Assembly (NCBI RefSeq): GCF_013449685.1
Contig: NZ_JACDSF010000057.1
Coordinates: 40,604-104,603 of the forward strand
Origin: Pectobacterium brasiliense
GTDB lineage: Bacteria > Pseudomonadota > Gammaproteobacteria > Enterobacterales > Enterobacteriaceae
Length of the DNA stretch: 64,000 bases
Direction: 5' to 3'
Below, piece by piece: positions 16,825 to 26,562 of the stretch; within the stretch, counting starts at the first letter, position 1, and each line of letters begins with the position of its first letter. The position numbers and the translations under genes are program-made. Under the pieces are notes generated by a model. That model was not told the DNA's origin, searched no databases, and saw nothing but the letters and a program-made list of their open reading frames with translations.

Positions 16825-17945
16825 TCCCCTTGCTGTGTGGCTGGCGCCTGAGCTAATAGATTACGAACGCGCGTTTGCATCAGTTTTTCCAACAGCGCCT
16901 GACTTTGTAGCTCCATCGGGACATCCAGTGAAACCGACTGCTGGTTTAAGGCATCGAGCTGATCTAAAAAGGCCTGCGTCGTGGGGTCGGTAGTATCGAA
17001 GTAGGCGCGAACCCAGGTTGCTGCCGTTTCCAGCGACTGTTTGTACACTTCATTCTGGTGGCGAGGAATAGCCTGTGCGGCAACCAGCAGACGTGAACGG
17101 ATATTCTCGCGCAGATACACATCCTGATTCGGTGCCAGTAGCGGTTCGGCAGCGCTGTCGCGGCGGCGAATGGTGATAAAATCAGCCAGGAAATTGTGCC
17201 AGCTCTTGCTCAGATTTTGTCGCCACTCGCTCAAGGATGCGGACAACTCTGTGCTGTTGGCGTCCATCGGCGCTTCATCGGTGTTGTTGTCGGCGAGTTG
17301 CAAGTTGTCCAACTGGTCGGTGAGCTGATTGACTTTCAGGATGATGCCATCAAAATCGACCTGACTTACGCCTGCCAGCGCTCCGATATCGTTGGTCAGC
17401 GCGCGGCGGATTTCTATCAGGCTGGGATCGTTCATTTCCGCCAGGCTGGCGTCCGCGCTTTTCAGCAACGCGCCTGCGGTGGTGACGTCTTTGTCGCTCC
17501 ACAGCTTGCGTCCTGCCAGTTTCACCAGAAAATTTGCCTGAGCGATCAGCCAGGTATTGGTGTCATGGCTGGAAAGCGCCGCCAGCTTATCGCGCAGCTC
17601 GTCTGACTGACGCGTTAGCGCCTCAAGACGCTGTGCGGCAGTCTCCTGCGCTTTGCTTTGCTGCTGTTGAGCGTCCAGCCACTGCTGCTGCTCTTGCTTA
17701 TGCTGTTGCTGCAATGTGTTGAACTGCGCTTCCAGACGTTGAAGCGCGGCCGTTTCTTTCTGCGCCTGCTGGTGGCCGTGGTAATACAAGCCTGCGCCTA
17801 TGGCCAGTGCAATCACAATCGCGATCGCCCCCAGCACGGCACCGCTACGTTTGGGCCGCGGTGCGGGATCCTGCTGCTGATGCGCGGGTTCAACCCGTTC
17901 AGCAACCTCGTCGGATGGAGCTGTGGGGGTATTGTGTTCCGTCAT
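16821..17945 (-). CDS. hemX: HemX, membrane-anchored coiled-coil protein
   Basis: This 374-residue protein has a Pro/Glu-rich cytoplasmic head, one membrane span around residues 40-60 ([20 protein letters not shown]), then a Gln-rich coiled coil and a HemX domain in the periplasm. It has been called a uroporphyrinogen-III methyltransferase in databases, but it lacks the SAM-dependent methyltransferase fold, so that activity is doubtful. A longer frame from 17960 adds five residues. I chose ATG 17945 (MTEHNT), which resembles the E. coli start and has GGGATG upstream. It lies between hemD and hemY in one operon. Confidence 0.9.
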   Translation of the reverse strand: MTEHNTPTAPSDEVAERVEPAHQQQDPAPRPKRSGAVLGAIAIVIALAIGAGLYYHGHQQAQKETAALQRLEAQFNTLQQQHKQEQQQWLDAQQQQSKAQETAAQRLEALTRQSDELRDKLAALSSHDTNTWLIAQANFLVKLAGRKLWSDKDVTTAGALLKSADASLAEMNDPSLIEIRRALTNDIGALAGVSQVDFDGIILKVNQLTDQLDNLQLADNNTDEAPMDANSTELSASLSEWRQNLSKSWHNFLADFITIRRRDSAAEPLLAPNQDVYLRENIRSRLLVAAQAIPRHQNEVYKQSLETAATWVRAYFDTTDPTTQAFLDQLDALNQQSVSLDVPMELQSQALLEKLMQTRVRNLLAQAPATQQGE

Positions 17946-17968
17946 AATGGTACATCCCATGATCAGGT

Positions 17969-18709
17969 TTATTGTAGTGCGCGCACGAGCGCATCGTTAT
18001 CGGCATTATCAGCCACTCGGATATCACGCCAGCCAAGCTGACGAGCTTGTTCAGCCAGCCGTTCGCTGACGACGATCAACTGGCAGCCGAGTAACCAGGA
18101 AGCCCGATAGTAATCAGGTACTAAAGTATAGATCCGTTGTAGCATTTCTCCGCTGGTGATCACCAGTTTGTCGATGCCTATTTGTTGCCAGTGGCGGCTT
18201 TGCTCTAGCCCGTCATAGTGAACGTCTCTGCGCTGATAACATTCACAGTAGGTCACCTGTGCGCCGCGTTCGGTTAGCGTTTCCCCCAGCAGTTCCCTGC
18301 CGCCGTTGCCGCGCAGCAATAATGCGCGTTTACCGGAAACATCTTGCAGGTCAGGAAGTTGCAGGAGCGTTTCGCTGGTTTCGCGCTCAGGCGGATAGGT
18401 TACCGGGTGCGCGCTGATTTTATGCAGTGCCAGCGCGGTGGTACGGCCGATGGCGTAATAAGCGAGATGGGCAGGCCAACTGATGCCCGTGCGTGCCAGT
18501 ATCGGATCGGCGTAATGAATGGCGTGTTGTGAGAGCGCAAACACCAAATCGTCGGCGCTCAGTGCCTGCAATAGGGCAGGCAGACTGGCGAGTTCTCGTC
18601 CGGGTGAAAACTCGATCAGCGGGCTGTGCCAGGCGTTATAGCCGAGCTTTCTTAAACGGGTCACCAGTTGTTCGCCAGTTGGTGACGGACGGGTAACCAG
18701 AATTGTCAT
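17969..18709 (-). CDS. hemD: uroporphyrinogen-III synthase
   Basis: HemD closes and inverts ring D of hydroxymethylbilane to give uroporphyrinogen III, the branch point for haem, sirohaem and cobalamin. The 246-residue protein shows the family start [23 protein letters not shown], and the poorly conserved two-domain fold with the typical [11 protein letters not shown] segment. It overlaps hemC by 4 bp (ATGA), so production with HemC, which makes its unstable substrate, is coupled. Confidence 0.92.
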   Translation of the reverse strand: MTILVTRPSPTGEQLVTRLRKLGYNAWHSPLIEFSPGRELASLPALLQALSADDLVFALSQHAIHYADPILARTGISWPAHLAYYAIGRTTALALHKISAHPVTYPPERETSETLLQLPDLQDVSGKRALLLRGNGGRELLGETLTERGAQVTYCECYQRRDVHYDGLEQSRHWQQIGIDKLVITSGEMLQRIYTLVPDYYRASWLLGCQLIVVSERLAEQARQLGWRDIRVADNADNDALVRALQ

Positions 18710-19647
18710 GATGGGCTTGATCCGTGATAAACGGCTTGAAGGATGGCGCTGGCTCCTTTGGCTAACAGCTCTTCAGCCAGTGCAATTCCGAGTTGTTCGG
18801 CATCGGAGACGTTTCCTTTGCGTTCACCGACGATCATTTTGCTGCCGTCCGGTGCACCAACCAGCGCGCGTAGCCACAGCGTATCGCCTTCCAATTCGGC
18901 GTAGCTGCCAATCGGCACCTGACAGCCACCTTCAAGGCGTACATTCATGGCGCGTTCAGCCAGTACGCGGGCGGCGGTAGCGGGGTGATTGAGCGGGGCA
19001 AGGAGTTGGCGGACATGTTCGTCATCCAAACGGCATTCGATGCCGATAGCGCCTTGTCCGACGGCTGGCAGAGACGCTTCCGGGCTTAACGCACAGCGGA
19101 TGCGCGCTTCAAGGCCAAGACGTTTCAGGCCCGCGACCGCAAGAATAATGGCGTCATACTCGCCGTTATCCAGTTTTGACAGGCGTGTGCCGACATTACC
19201 GCGCAAATCTCGAATCACCAGGTCGGGACGTCGGGCGCGCAGCTGGCACTGACGGCGCAGGCTGGAAGTGCCGACACAGCTGCCTTTCGGTAATTGATCG
19301 AGGCTGTCGTAATGATTGGAAACAAAAGCGTCGCGGGGGTCGTCGCGCTCGCAAATGGTGGTCAGACCGAGGCCATCAGGGAATTCGACAGGGACATCTT
19401 TCATGGAGTGGACGGCAATATCGGCGCGCCCTTCAAGCAGCGCCAACTCCAGTTCTTTAACAAACAATCCTTTGCCGCCGACCTTTGCCAGTGGCGTATC
19501 GAGGATGATGTCGCCGCGGGTGACCATCGGCACCAGTTCCACGTGTAAATCCGGGTAGAGGTGGTTCAGACACTGCTGAACATATCGTGCTTGCCACAGG
19601 GCGAGCGGGCTTTGTCGGGTGGCAATTCTAATAATATTGGCTAACAT
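18706..19647 (-). CDS. hemC: hydroxymethylbilane synthase (porphobilinogen deaminase)
   Basis: HemC polymerises four porphobilinogen molecules to hydroxymethylbilane in the cytoplasm. The 313-residue enzyme contains [14 protein letters not shown] at the N-terminus, the substrate-binding [11 protein letters not shown] and [10 protein letters not shown] motifs, and Cys242 in EGGCQVPIG, which carries the dipyrromethane cofactor. An in-frame start exists at 19686, but ATG 19647 gives the conserved N-terminus. It is first in hemCDXY and transcribed divergently from cyaA. Confidence 0.95.
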   Translation of the reverse strand: MLANIIRIATRQSPLALWQARYVQQCLNHLYPDLHVELVPMVTRGDIILDTPLAKVGGKGLFVKELELALLEGRADIAVHSMKDVPVEFPDGLGLTTICERDDPRDAFVSNHYDSLDQLPKGSCVGTSSLRRQCQLRARRPDLVIRDLRGNVGTRLSKLDNGEYDAIILAVAGLKRLGLEARIRCALSPEASLPAVGQGAIGIECRLDDEHVRQLLAPLNHPATAARVLAERAMNVRLEGGCQVPIGSYAELEGDTLWLRALVGAPDGSKMIVGERKGNVSDAEQLGIALAEELLAKGASAILQAVYHGSSPS

Positions 19648-19979
19648 GCTTGATACCGTTTTTATCATTTTCCGCCATCGTATCATTGATGGTGCGTTGG
19701 TGTCAGGTTGTGGGCATTAGCGGTGCGCCTTTTAAAACGGTCTGAAATTCGGGTGCCGCATACATAGATAGGAAGCCGTGCTGATGCAGTCGGGTAGGTA
19801 AATTCGTAATAAAGCAAGATAGATAAGTCTAACTTTCTTTACTTTCTTTACGCCCAATCAGCAAGGTGTTAAATTGATCACGTTTCCAGCAATAATTCGC
19901 TAAACATTCTTCTAATTTCATCATGCGGATTTGGAACACGGGGTTTTTCTAGGCACTGGGATAAATCAGGCGAAACGTC
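19648..19979. other. divergent hemC-cyaA intergenic region
   Basis: These 332 bp carry the hemC and cyaA promoters. No gene is seen. The only site I can identify firmly is the CRP box listed separately. A CTTTACTTTCTTTA repeat tract lies near 19835-19852. Confidence 0.7.
19864..19885 (+). promoter_or_regulatory. CRP site of the cyaA promoter
   Basis: TGTTA-N6-TCACG (19867-19882) within AGGTGTTAAATTGATCACG is nearly the same as the known E. coli cyaA CRP box, where cAMP-CRP represses adenylate cyclase transcription. It lies 95 bp before the cyaA start codon. Confidence 0.8.
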
Positions 19980-22538
19980 TTGTACTTCTACATCGAGACT
20001 TTGAAGCAAAGACTGGATGCGATCAACCAACTGCGTGTTGACCGTGCTCTGGGAGCAATGAAACCCGCTTTTCAGCAGGTTTACAGTCTTCTGCCCATTT
20101 TATTACATCATCATCACCCGTTGATGCCCGGCTACCTTGAAGGCAAGGTGCCTCACGGTATCTGCACTCACACGCCTGATGAAAAGCAGCAACAGTACCT
20201 TGATAGCATCGCGTTGCGCTGGGGTCAGTTTGACTGCTCTCATCCGCAGGGTGAACTGCCGATCACGGGCATCTATTCAATGGGAAGCACCTCGTCTATC
20301 GGGCAGAGCTGTAGCTCCGATCTCGATATCTGGGTGTGCCACCAATCCTGGCTGGATAGCGAAGAACGCCAATTCCTACAGAAGAAATGTACGCTGCTTG
20401 AGCAGTGGGCTGCGGCGCAGGGCGCTGAGGTCAGCTTCTTCCTGATGGATGAAAGCCGTTTCCGCCACAATGAAAGCGGTAGCCTGAGCGGTGAAGACTG
20501 CGGCACCATGCAGCACATTCTATTACTCGATGAATTCTACCGTACCGCCGTGCGTATGGCGGGTAAACGTATTCTGTGGAATATGGTGCCGGTCGAGGAA
20601 GAATCTCACTACGACGAGTATGTGCTGTCGCTCTACTCGCAAGGGGCACTGGCTCCTAACGAGTGGATGGATTTAGGCGGCCTGAGCACGCTGTCGGCGG
20701 AAGAGTATTTCGGCGCGAGTCTCTGGCAGCTCTATAAAAGCATCGATTCCCCCTATAAAGCCGTACTGAAGACGCTGCTGTTGGAAGCCTATTCCTGGGA
20801 ATACCCGGATACCAGTCTGCTGTCGACTGAAATTAAAAAACGTCTGCATGACGGCGAGATCGTCTCTTTCGGTCTTGATCCTTACTGCATGATGTTGGAT
20901 CGCGTGACGCACTATCTGACGGCGATCAACGATCCCACGCGCCTCGATCTGGCGCGTCGATGCTTCTACTTAAAAGTTTGTGAAAAGCTCTCCAGAGAAA
21001 AAGCCTGTGTCGGCTGGCGTCGTCAGATTCTGAGCCAACTGGTGCAAGAATGGGGATGGAGCGACGAACATCTGGCGATGCTGGATAACCGCGCTAACTG
21101 GAAAATCGAACAGGTACGCGAAGCACATAATGAGCTGTTGGATGCGATGATGCAGACCTATCGCAACCTGATTCGCTTCGCCCGCCGTAATAATCTGAGC
21201 GTCAGCGCCAGCCCGCAGGATATCGGTGTGTTGACCCGTAAACTGTACGCTGCGTTTGAAGCGCTGCCGGGTAAAGTTACCCTGCTGAACCCACAAATTT
21301 CGCCCGATTTGTCGGAGCCGAATTTAACCTTTATCTATGTTCCGGCGGGGCGCGCGAACCGCTCTGGCTGGTACCTGTACAATCAGGCACCATCGATGGA
21401 TGCGATTGTCAGCCATCAGCCGCTGGAATATAACCGCTATCTGAACAAGCTGGTGGCGTGGGCGTATTTTAATGGCCTGCTGACGCCAAGCACGCGCCTG
21501 TATATTAAAGGCAACGAACTGTGTGACATTACGCGCCTGCAAGCACTGGTGGACGACGTAGCCAGCCACTTCCCGCTGCGTCTGCCTGCCCCCACGCCGA
21601 AGGCGCTGTACAGCCCGTGTGAAATTCGTCATCTGGCGATTATCGTCAATTTGGAACACGATCCGACGGCGGCCTTCCGCAATCAGGTGGTGCATTTCGA
21701 TTTCCGTCATCTGGATGTCTTTAGCTTCGGCCAGCAGCAGCAGTGTCTGGTTGGTAGTATCGACCTGTTGTATCGCAACTCGTGGAACGAAGTGCGTACG
21801 CTGCATTTCAGTGGCGAACAGGCGGTGTTGGAAGCGCTGAAAACCATTCTGGGCAAAATGCATCAGGATGCGGCGCTGCCGGAATCACTGGAAGTCTTCT
21901 GCTACAGCCAGCACCTGCGCGGGCTGATTCGTACCCGCGTGCAGCAGTTGGTGTCCGAATGCATTGAGCTGCGTCTGACCAGTACGCGGCAGCAAGAACC
22001 AGGGCGTTTCAAAGCGGTGAAAGTGGCGGGGCAAACCTGGGGCTTGTTCTTCGAGCGGCTGAGTGTATCGGTGCAGAAGCTGGAAAATGCGGTCGAGTTT
22101 TATGGCGCGATTTCCAATAACAAACTGCAAGGCCAGCCGGTTCAGGTTGAAACCAACCATATCCATTTACCGCCAGTGGTCGATGGCGTCGCCAGCGAAG
22201 GGATCATCCAGTTCTTCTTTGAAGATCTGACAGAAAATCAGGGCTTTAATATCTATATTCTGGATGAGTCGAATCGCGTTGAGGTGTATCACCATTGTGA
22301 AGGCAGTAAAGAAGAGCTGGTGCGTGATGTCAGCCGCTTCTATTCGTCTTCGCACGATCGCTTTACTTACGGCTCCAGCTTTATCAATTTCAACCTGCCA
22401 CAGTTCTACCAAATCGTACAACTGGACGGTCGCTCGCAGGTGATCCCGTTCCGCAGCAGCGCGCTTTCTCATCTGTGCATTACCCCCGTGGTGAATGATG
22501 AGGTGATGACGATGGCGCAGCGGCTACAGATTTTATAA
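19980..22538 (+). CDS. cyaA: class I adenylate cyclase
   Basis: CyaA makes cAMP from ATP; its activity is controlled by the phosphorylated glucose IIA protein of the PTS. The 852-residue protein has an N-terminal nucleotidyltransferase domain with the catalytic pattern [19 protein letters not shown], including Asp114 and Asp116, and a long C-terminal regulatory region. The start is TTG at 19980, giving [16 protein letters not shown]; the E. coli gene also uses TTG, which limits translation. An AGGCG stretch precedes it. It is divergent from hemC. Confidence 0.96.
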   Translation: MYFYIETLKQRLDAINQLRVDRALGAMKPAFQQVYSLLPILLHHHHPLMPGYLEGKVPHGICTHTPDEKQQQYLDSIALRWGQFDCSHPQGELPITGIYSMGSTSSIGQSCSSDLDIWVCHQSWLDSEERQFLQKKCTLLEQWAAAQGAEVSFFLMDESRFRHNESGSLSGEDCGTMQHILLLDEFYRTAVRMAGKRILWNMVPVEEESHYDEYVLSLYSQGALAPNEWMDLGGLSTLSAEEYFGASLWQLYKSIDSPYKAVLKTLLLEAYSWEYPDTSLLSTEIKKRLHDGEIVSFGLDPYCMMLDRVTHYLTAINDPTRLDLARRCFYLKVCEKLSREKACVGWRRQILSQLVQEWGWSDEHLAMLDNRANWKIEQVREAHNELLDAMMQTYRNLIRFARRNNLSVSASPQDIGVLTRKLYAAFEALPGKVTLLNPQISPDLSEPNLTFIYVPAGRANRSGWYLYNQAPSMDAIVSHQPLEYNRYLNKLVAWAYFNGLLTPSTRLYIKGNELCDITRLQALVDDVASHFPLRLPAPTPKALYSPCEIRHLAIIVNLEHDPTAAFRNQVVHFDFRHLDVFSFGQQQQCLVGSIDLLYRNSWNEVRTLHFSGEQAVLEALKTILGKMHQDAALPESLEVFCYSQHLRGLIRTRVQQLVSECIELRLTSTRQQEPGRFKAVKVAGQTWGLFFERLSVSVQKLENAVEFYGAISNNKLQGQPVQVETNHIHLPPVVDGVASEGIIQFFFEDLTENQGFNIYILDESNRVEVYHHCEGSKEELVRDVSRFYSSSHDRFTYGSSFINFNLPQFYQIVQLDGRSQVIPFRSSALSHLCITPVVNDEVMTMAQRLQIL

Positions 22539-22556
22539 CCACTCTATACCCTAAAT

Positions 22557-22622
22557 ATGAAGTATGACGGGTATATATTCGGCATGCTGCTGTTGCTGGT
22601 TCTGGGGTTGATCATGTTGTGA
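22557..22622 (+). CDS. possible 21-residue hydrophobic miniprotein
   Basis: A short frame lies 18 bp after cyaA. Its 21-residue product is almost wholly hydrophobic after residue 5 (YIFGMLLLLVLGLIML). No Shine-Dalgarno precedes the ATG, and the region also contains the inverted repeat TATACCC (22545-22551) / GGGTATA (22570-22576). It may be a small membrane peptide or a chance frame. I do not recognise a family. Confidence 0.25.
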   Translation: MKYDGYIFGMLLLLVLGLIML

Positions 22623-22665
22623 CGGCGCTGATGTGTGGAGCGCCGCGTGACCGTTGAGAAGGCGG

Positions 22666-22986
22666 TTACCCGAAGTGAACGGTTTCCCCTGCCTGATCCG
22701 AGCAGGCTGCTGACAGCAGCGTGATAAAATCTTCACCGCTGCGATCGCATACCCAGCGTTCCGCCTGACGGTTGAAGTGGTAACCGCCCGTTTTGGTCGC
22801 CAGCCAAATTTGGTGTAGCGGTTCCTGCCGATTAATCACGATTTTGCTGCCGTTCTCAAAACTCAGCGTCATCACGCCGCCGTTAGTTTCGTAATCGATG
22901 TCGGCATCACCCTCAAACCGATCCAGCGTTTCTTCCAACTGAAGCATGAGTTCGTCGGCAAATTGGTGGAACTCGCTATCGTTCAT
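22666..22986 (-). CDS. cyaY: bacterial frataxin, iron-sulfur assembly protein CyaY
   Basis: CyaY binds iron and IscS and tunes iron-sulfur cluster assembly in the cytoplasm. The 106-residue protein has the frataxin fold, with an acidic first helix ([20 protein letters not shown]) that binds iron and a central sheet ([30 protein letters not shown], split by short turns). The length equals E. coli CyaY. It faces cyaA convergently and is divergent from yifL, as in E. coli. Confidence 0.95.
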   Translation of the reverse strand: MNDSEFHQFADELMLQLEETLDRFEGDADIDYETNGGVMTLSFENGSKIVINRQEPLHQIWLATKTGGYHFNRQAERWVCDRSGEDFITLLSAACSDQAGETVHFG

Positions 22987-23063
22987 TTTCGATTCCTATT
23001 GATTTTCATGATCCACCTGCGATTATAGAGAGCATACAAGTATTAATGACAGGTCTTAACGTG

Positions 23064-23231
23064 ATGAAAAACGTGTTTCGCCAGTTTTTTCTGGTGTTAT
23101 CAGTAGTGAGTTTATTCGGTTGTGGTCTGAAAGGGCCGCTTTATATGCCTGCCGATGGCAAATCCGGTGCGTCAACGACTCAGCAAAATGAGAACCAGCC
23201 GCCGCAAAAGAAAGCGTCAATACGTCCTTAA
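23064..23231 (+). CDS. yifL: small lipoprotein YifL
   Basis: This is a 55-residue lipoprotein with signal MKNVFRQFFLVLSVVSLFGC and lipidation at Cys20, followed by GLKGPLYMPADG, the YifL/LptM family core, and a polar Gln/Pro-rich tail. The E. coli protein (also called LptM) associates with the LptDE outer-membrane LPS translocon. An ATG at 23046 adds six residues. I chose 23064 because the signal peptide then has the family start. It lies 77 bp before dapF. Confidence 0.88.
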   Translation: MKNVFRQFFLVLSVVSLFGCGLKGPLYMPADGKSGASTTQQNENQPPQKKASIRP

Positions 23232-23308
23232 TGCGTGACGGTAATAATAAATAACAGGTCACGTAGATGTTTATCGCGCCCGGTTAAGCAAGCGGGGGAG
23301 TCAGGATA

Positions 23309-24133
23309 ATGCAGTTCGCTAAGATGCACGGGTTAGGCAACGATTTCATGGTTGTTGATGCCGTTACGCAAAACGTTTATTTTTCACCCGAATTGATTCG
23401 CCGTTTGGCGGATCGACACTGTGGTGTAGGGTTCGACCAATTGCTGGTCGTCGAGCCGCCTTACGATCCTGAACTGGATTTTCATTACCGCATTTTTAAC
23501 GCGGATGGCAGCGAAGTCGCGCAGTGTGGCAATGGCGCGCGCTGCTTCGCTCGTTTTGTTCGCCTGAAAGGGCTGACCAACAAGCGTGATATTGCCGTTA
23601 GCACGCAGACAGGCCGGATGGTGTTGTCAGTGACCGATGACGAACTGGTACGCGTCAATATGGGCGAACCCAATTTCGAGCCGCAACAGGTGCCTTTCCG
23701 CGCGGTCAAAGCGGAGAAAACCTACATCATGCGTGCCGACGAACATACGGTGCTGTGTGGCGTGGTGTCGATGGGCAACCCGCACTGTGTGATTCAGGTT
23801 GAGGATGTGGACACGGCTAAGGTGGAAACGCTGGGGCCGCTGCTGGAAAGTCATGAGCGTTTTCCCGAACGTGCCAACATCGGTTTTATGCAAGTGGTTG
23901 ATAGCCACTCTGTCCGCCTGCGGGTGTACGAACGCGGCGCGGGAGAAACGCAGGCGTGCGGTAGCGGCGCGTGTGCTGCTGTGGCCGTAGGGATCCAGCA
24001 GGGATTATTGTCCGCGAACGTTCGCGTATCGCTGCCGGGCGGGGAGTTGGATATCCAGTGGGATGGGCCGGGACATCCGTTATTCATGACCGGGCCTGCA
24101 ACGCATGTCTACGATGGATTTATTCATTTATGA
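23309..24133 (+). CDS. dapF: diaminopimelate epimerase
   Basis: DapF converts LL-diaminopimelate to meso-diaminopimelate for peptidoglycan and lysine. It is PLP-independent and uses a Cys pair as acid/base, seen here in [12 protein letters not shown] and [12 protein letters not shown]. The protein has 274 residues, the usual length, and starts [17 protein letters not shown]. It overlaps yigA by 4 bp and heads the dapF-yigA-xerC-yigB operon. Confidence 0.96.
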   Translation: MQFAKMHGLGNDFMVVDAVTQNVYFSPELIRRLADRHCGVGFDQLLVVEPPYDPELDFHYRIFNADGSEVAQCGNGARCFARFVRLKGLTNKRDIAVSTQTGRMVLSVTDDELVRVNMGEPNFEPQQVPFRAVKAEKTYIMRADEHTVLCGVVSMGNPHCVIQVEDVDTAKVETLGPLLESHERFPERANIGFMQVVDSHSVRLRVYERGAGETQACGSGACAAVAVGIQQGLLSANVRVSLPGGELDIQWDGPGHPLFMTGPATHVYDGFIHL

Positions 24134-24834
24134 AGAATGTCGAGGAACAGGCAGAGCGCGAGATCGCACTCAGTGACGAGATAGTTTTGCAGTTCCTGCA
24201 ACAGAATCCCGATTTTTTTATCCGCAATGCGCGTCCCGTCGAGCAGATGCGCATTCCTCACCCCGTCAGGGGAACCGTGTCGCTGGTGGAATGGCAACTG
24301 GCGCGTCAGCGTAACCACATTACTCAGCTTGAGGAAGAAATCACGCTGTTGATGGAACAGGCGGGGGCGAACGAAGTGCTGTTCAATCGCCTGCTTGGGT
24401 TACAAACTGAATTGGCATCAGCGGAAAGCCTGACAGACATGTTGGATCGCTTGCAGCGCTGGGCGCGTCAGCTTGGTCTGGCGGGCGCAGCGGTGCGTCT
24501 GTTCAGTGATAAATGGCGCCTTGGCGCGCCGTCTGGTTTTACCCACCTTGGGCTAAACCGCTCCGCCTTTGAGCCGCTGCGCATTCAGCGCTTCGGACAA
24601 CATAACCACTATCTTGGCAGTCTGAACGGGTCGGAGCTGTTGCTTCTGGTGCCGCAGGCCAGACAGGTTGGGTCGGTCGCGCTATCGCTGATGGGAAATC
24701 ATCACGATTTGGGCGTGCTGATTTTCAGCAGCCGCGACAGCCACCATTATCAGGATGGCATGGGAACCGTGCTGCTTCAGCAAATGGCCATGATGCTGCC
24801 AGCGATGTTGGCGCGCTGGATTGAACGGGTATGA
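24130..24834 (+). CDS. yigA: DUF484 family protein YigA
   Basis: This 234-residue DUF484 protein has a predicted coiled segment near residues 60-85 and a GAF-like C-terminal domain. Its function is unknown. A longer frame opens inside dapF, but ATG 24130 forms an ATGA overlap with the dapF stop and gives the usual start [12 protein letters not shown]. It also overlaps xerC by 4 bp, so its product is tied to the dapF-xerC operon. Confidence 0.9.
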   Translation: MKNVEEQAEREIALSDEIVLQFLQQNPDFFIRNARPVEQMRIPHPVRGTVSLVEWQLARQRNHITQLEEEITLLMEQAGANEVLFNRLLGLQTELASAESLTDMLDRLQRWARQLGLAGAAVRLFSDKWRLGAPSGFTHLGLNRSAFEPLRIQRFGQHNHYLGSLNGSELLLLVPQARQVGSVALSLMGNHHDLGVLIFSSRDSHHYQDGMGTVLLQQMAMMLPAMLARWIERV

Positions 24835-25766
24835 GCCGACAGCCTGCGCTATCGGAGGCTCCTTCCTCTTCGCCGTTACACGCTGATGTTGATGCGTTCC
24901 TACGTTATCTGAAAGTAGAGCGCCAGCTCAGTCCGCTGACGCAGACCAGCTATTTACGTCAACTGTCCGCGGTTATCACGATACTCTCCGCGGCGGGTGT
25001 GGCTGACTGGCGCAAGCTGGACGCCTCTGGCGTGCGTTCCGTGGTGTCCCGCAGTAAGCGCGATGGGCTGCATTCCAGTAGCCTGGCGCTCCGTTTATCG
25101 GCATTACGCAGCTTTCTCGACTGGATGGTGTCACGCGGTATGCTGGCGGCGAACCCGGCGAAAGGGGTATCCACGCCGCGATCCGGACGTCCACTCCCCA
25201 AGAATATGGATGTGGACGAGATGGACAGGCTGCTGGATATCGATTTGGACGATCCCCTTGCCGTGCGCGACCGCACGATGCTGGAAGTGATGTACGGCGC
25301 GGGGCTGCGTCTGGCGGAGCTGGTCGGCATGGATTATCAGCATATTGATTTGGCCAGCGGTGAAATCTGGGTCATGGGGAAAGGCAGTAAAGAGCGCAAA
25401 TTGCCGATAGGAAAAACGGCGGTAACCTGGCTGGAACGCTGGCTGGCGCTGCGCGAACTGTTTGGCCCACAGGATGATGCCGTGTTTATTTCCAATCAGG
25501 GGCGACGCATCTCGATGCGCAACGTGCAGAAGCGTTTTGCCGAATGGGGGATTAAGCAGGGCGTGAATAGTCATGTCCATCCGCATAAGCTGCGTCACTC
25601 CTTTGCGACGCATATGCTGGAATCCAGCGGTGATTTACGCGCGGTTCAAGAGCTGCTTGGCCACGCTAACCTGACCACGACGCAGATTTACACCCATCTT
25701 GATTTTCAACATTTAGCCTCCGTGTACGATGCCGCGCATCCACGCGCCAAACGAGGGAAACCCTGA
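24831..25766 (+). CDS. xerC: tyrosine recombinase XerC
   Basis: XerC acts with XerD at the dif site to resolve chromosome dimers at cell division. The 311-residue protein has an N-terminal SAM-like DNA-binding domain (residues about 18-105) and a C-terminal catalytic domain with the Arg of [10 protein letters not shown], the [15 protein letters not shown] box, the His of [10 protein letters not shown] and the nucleophile Tyr in IYTHLDF. The stop shares one base with the yigB start. Confidence 0.96.
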   Translation: MSRQPALSEAPSSSPLHADVDAFLRYLKVERQLSPLTQTSYLRQLSAVITILSAAGVADWRKLDASGVRSVVSRSKRDGLHSSSLALRLSALRSFLDWMVSRGMLAANPAKGVSTPRSGRPLPKNMDVDEMDRLLDIDLDDPLAVRDRTMLEVMYGAGLRLAELVGMDYQHIDLASGEIWVMGKGSKERKLPIGKTAVTWLERWLALRELFGPQDDAVFISNQGRRISMRNVQKRFAEWGIKQGVNSHVHPHKLRHSFATHMLESSGDLRAVQELLGHANLTTTQIYTHLDFQHLASVYDAAHPRAKRGKP

Positions 25767-26482
25767 TGCATTTTTACCGATCTCTTGGCCCGATCCGGGC
25801 GATCACGTTCGATCTGGATGACACGCTGTATGATAACGCGGACGTCATTCGGCGCACGGGGCAAGAGTCAATCCGCTTCCTGCAAGAGTACCATCCTGCA
25901 CTTCGTGATTTTCAGGCTGATGACTTTCAGAACTTACGCCAGACCTTGCTTGAGCGCGAACCGGACATCTATCACGACGTGACCGAATGGCGTCGCCGTG
26001 CGGCTGAACTGGCGATGTTAGAGCACGGCCTGAGCGCGGCAGAGGCTAAGGATGGCGCAAAAGCGGCAATGGAAAACTTTGCCCACTGGCGCAGCCAGAT
26101 TACGATTACCGAAGAGACGCACCAGACGCTAGCGGCGTTAGCCGAGAAAGTACCGCTGGCCGCCATCACCAACGGTAACGCTGAGCCGCACCGCTTTGGC
26201 CTCGATCGCTATTTCTCGTTTATCCTGCGCGCTGGCCCGCACGGTCGCGCCAAGCCGTTTGACGACATGTACCATCTGGCGGCGCAAAAGCTCAATTTGC
26301 CTGTGCATGAGATTCTGCATGTCGGCGACGATCTCACGACCGATGTGGCGGGGTCGATCCGCTGCGGTATGCAGGCCTGCTGGATTAACCTGCGTGAAGG
26401 CAGCCTGACGCAGATTGGGGACGCCCGACTGCTGCCGCATATTGAAATTTCGCGGTTGGCATCGCTGTCGGCATTGCTATAA
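25766..26482 (+). CDS. yigB: HAD-superfamily phosphatase YigB
   Basis: YigB is a HAD phosphatase. The E. coli enzyme removes phosphate from 5-amino-6-(5-phospho-D-ribitylamino)uracil in riboflavin synthesis and from other substrates. The 238-residue protein has motif [11 protein letters not shown] (residues 15-24), motif II around AAITNGN and motif [14 protein letters not shown]. It is the last gene of dapF-yigA-xerC-yigB. The uvrD promoter begins inside its 3' end. Confidence 0.93.
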   Translation: MHFYRSLGPIRAITFDLDDTLYDNADVIRRTGQESIRFLQEYHPALRDFQADDFQNLRQTLLEREPDIYHDVTEWRRRAAELAMLEHGLSAAEAKDGAKAAMENFAHWRSQITITEETHQTLAALAEKVPLAAITNGNAEPHRFGLDRYFSFILRAGPHGRAKPFDDMYHLAAQKLNLPVHEILHVGDDLTTDVAGSIRCGMQACWINLREGSLTQIGDARLLPHIEISRLASLSALL

Positions 26483-26513
26483 TCACTGCATTAATCTGTA
26501 TAAATCACCAGTG
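26456..26513 (+). promoter_or_regulatory. uvrD promoter with LexA (SOS) box
   Basis: The -35 TTGGCA (26456-26461) and -10 TATAAT (26478-26483) are separated by 16 bp. A LexA box, CTG-N10-CAG (26496-26511, CTGTATAAATCACCAG), sits over the expected transcription start. E. coli uvrD is also SOS controlled through a box at this place. GGAAAC / GTTTCC further down (26513-26545) could form a leader hairpin. Confidence 0.82.
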
Positions 26514-26562
26514 GAAACGCCCTTGTCGATGCGGTGTTTCCCTCACCGGATAACCCGTACCT

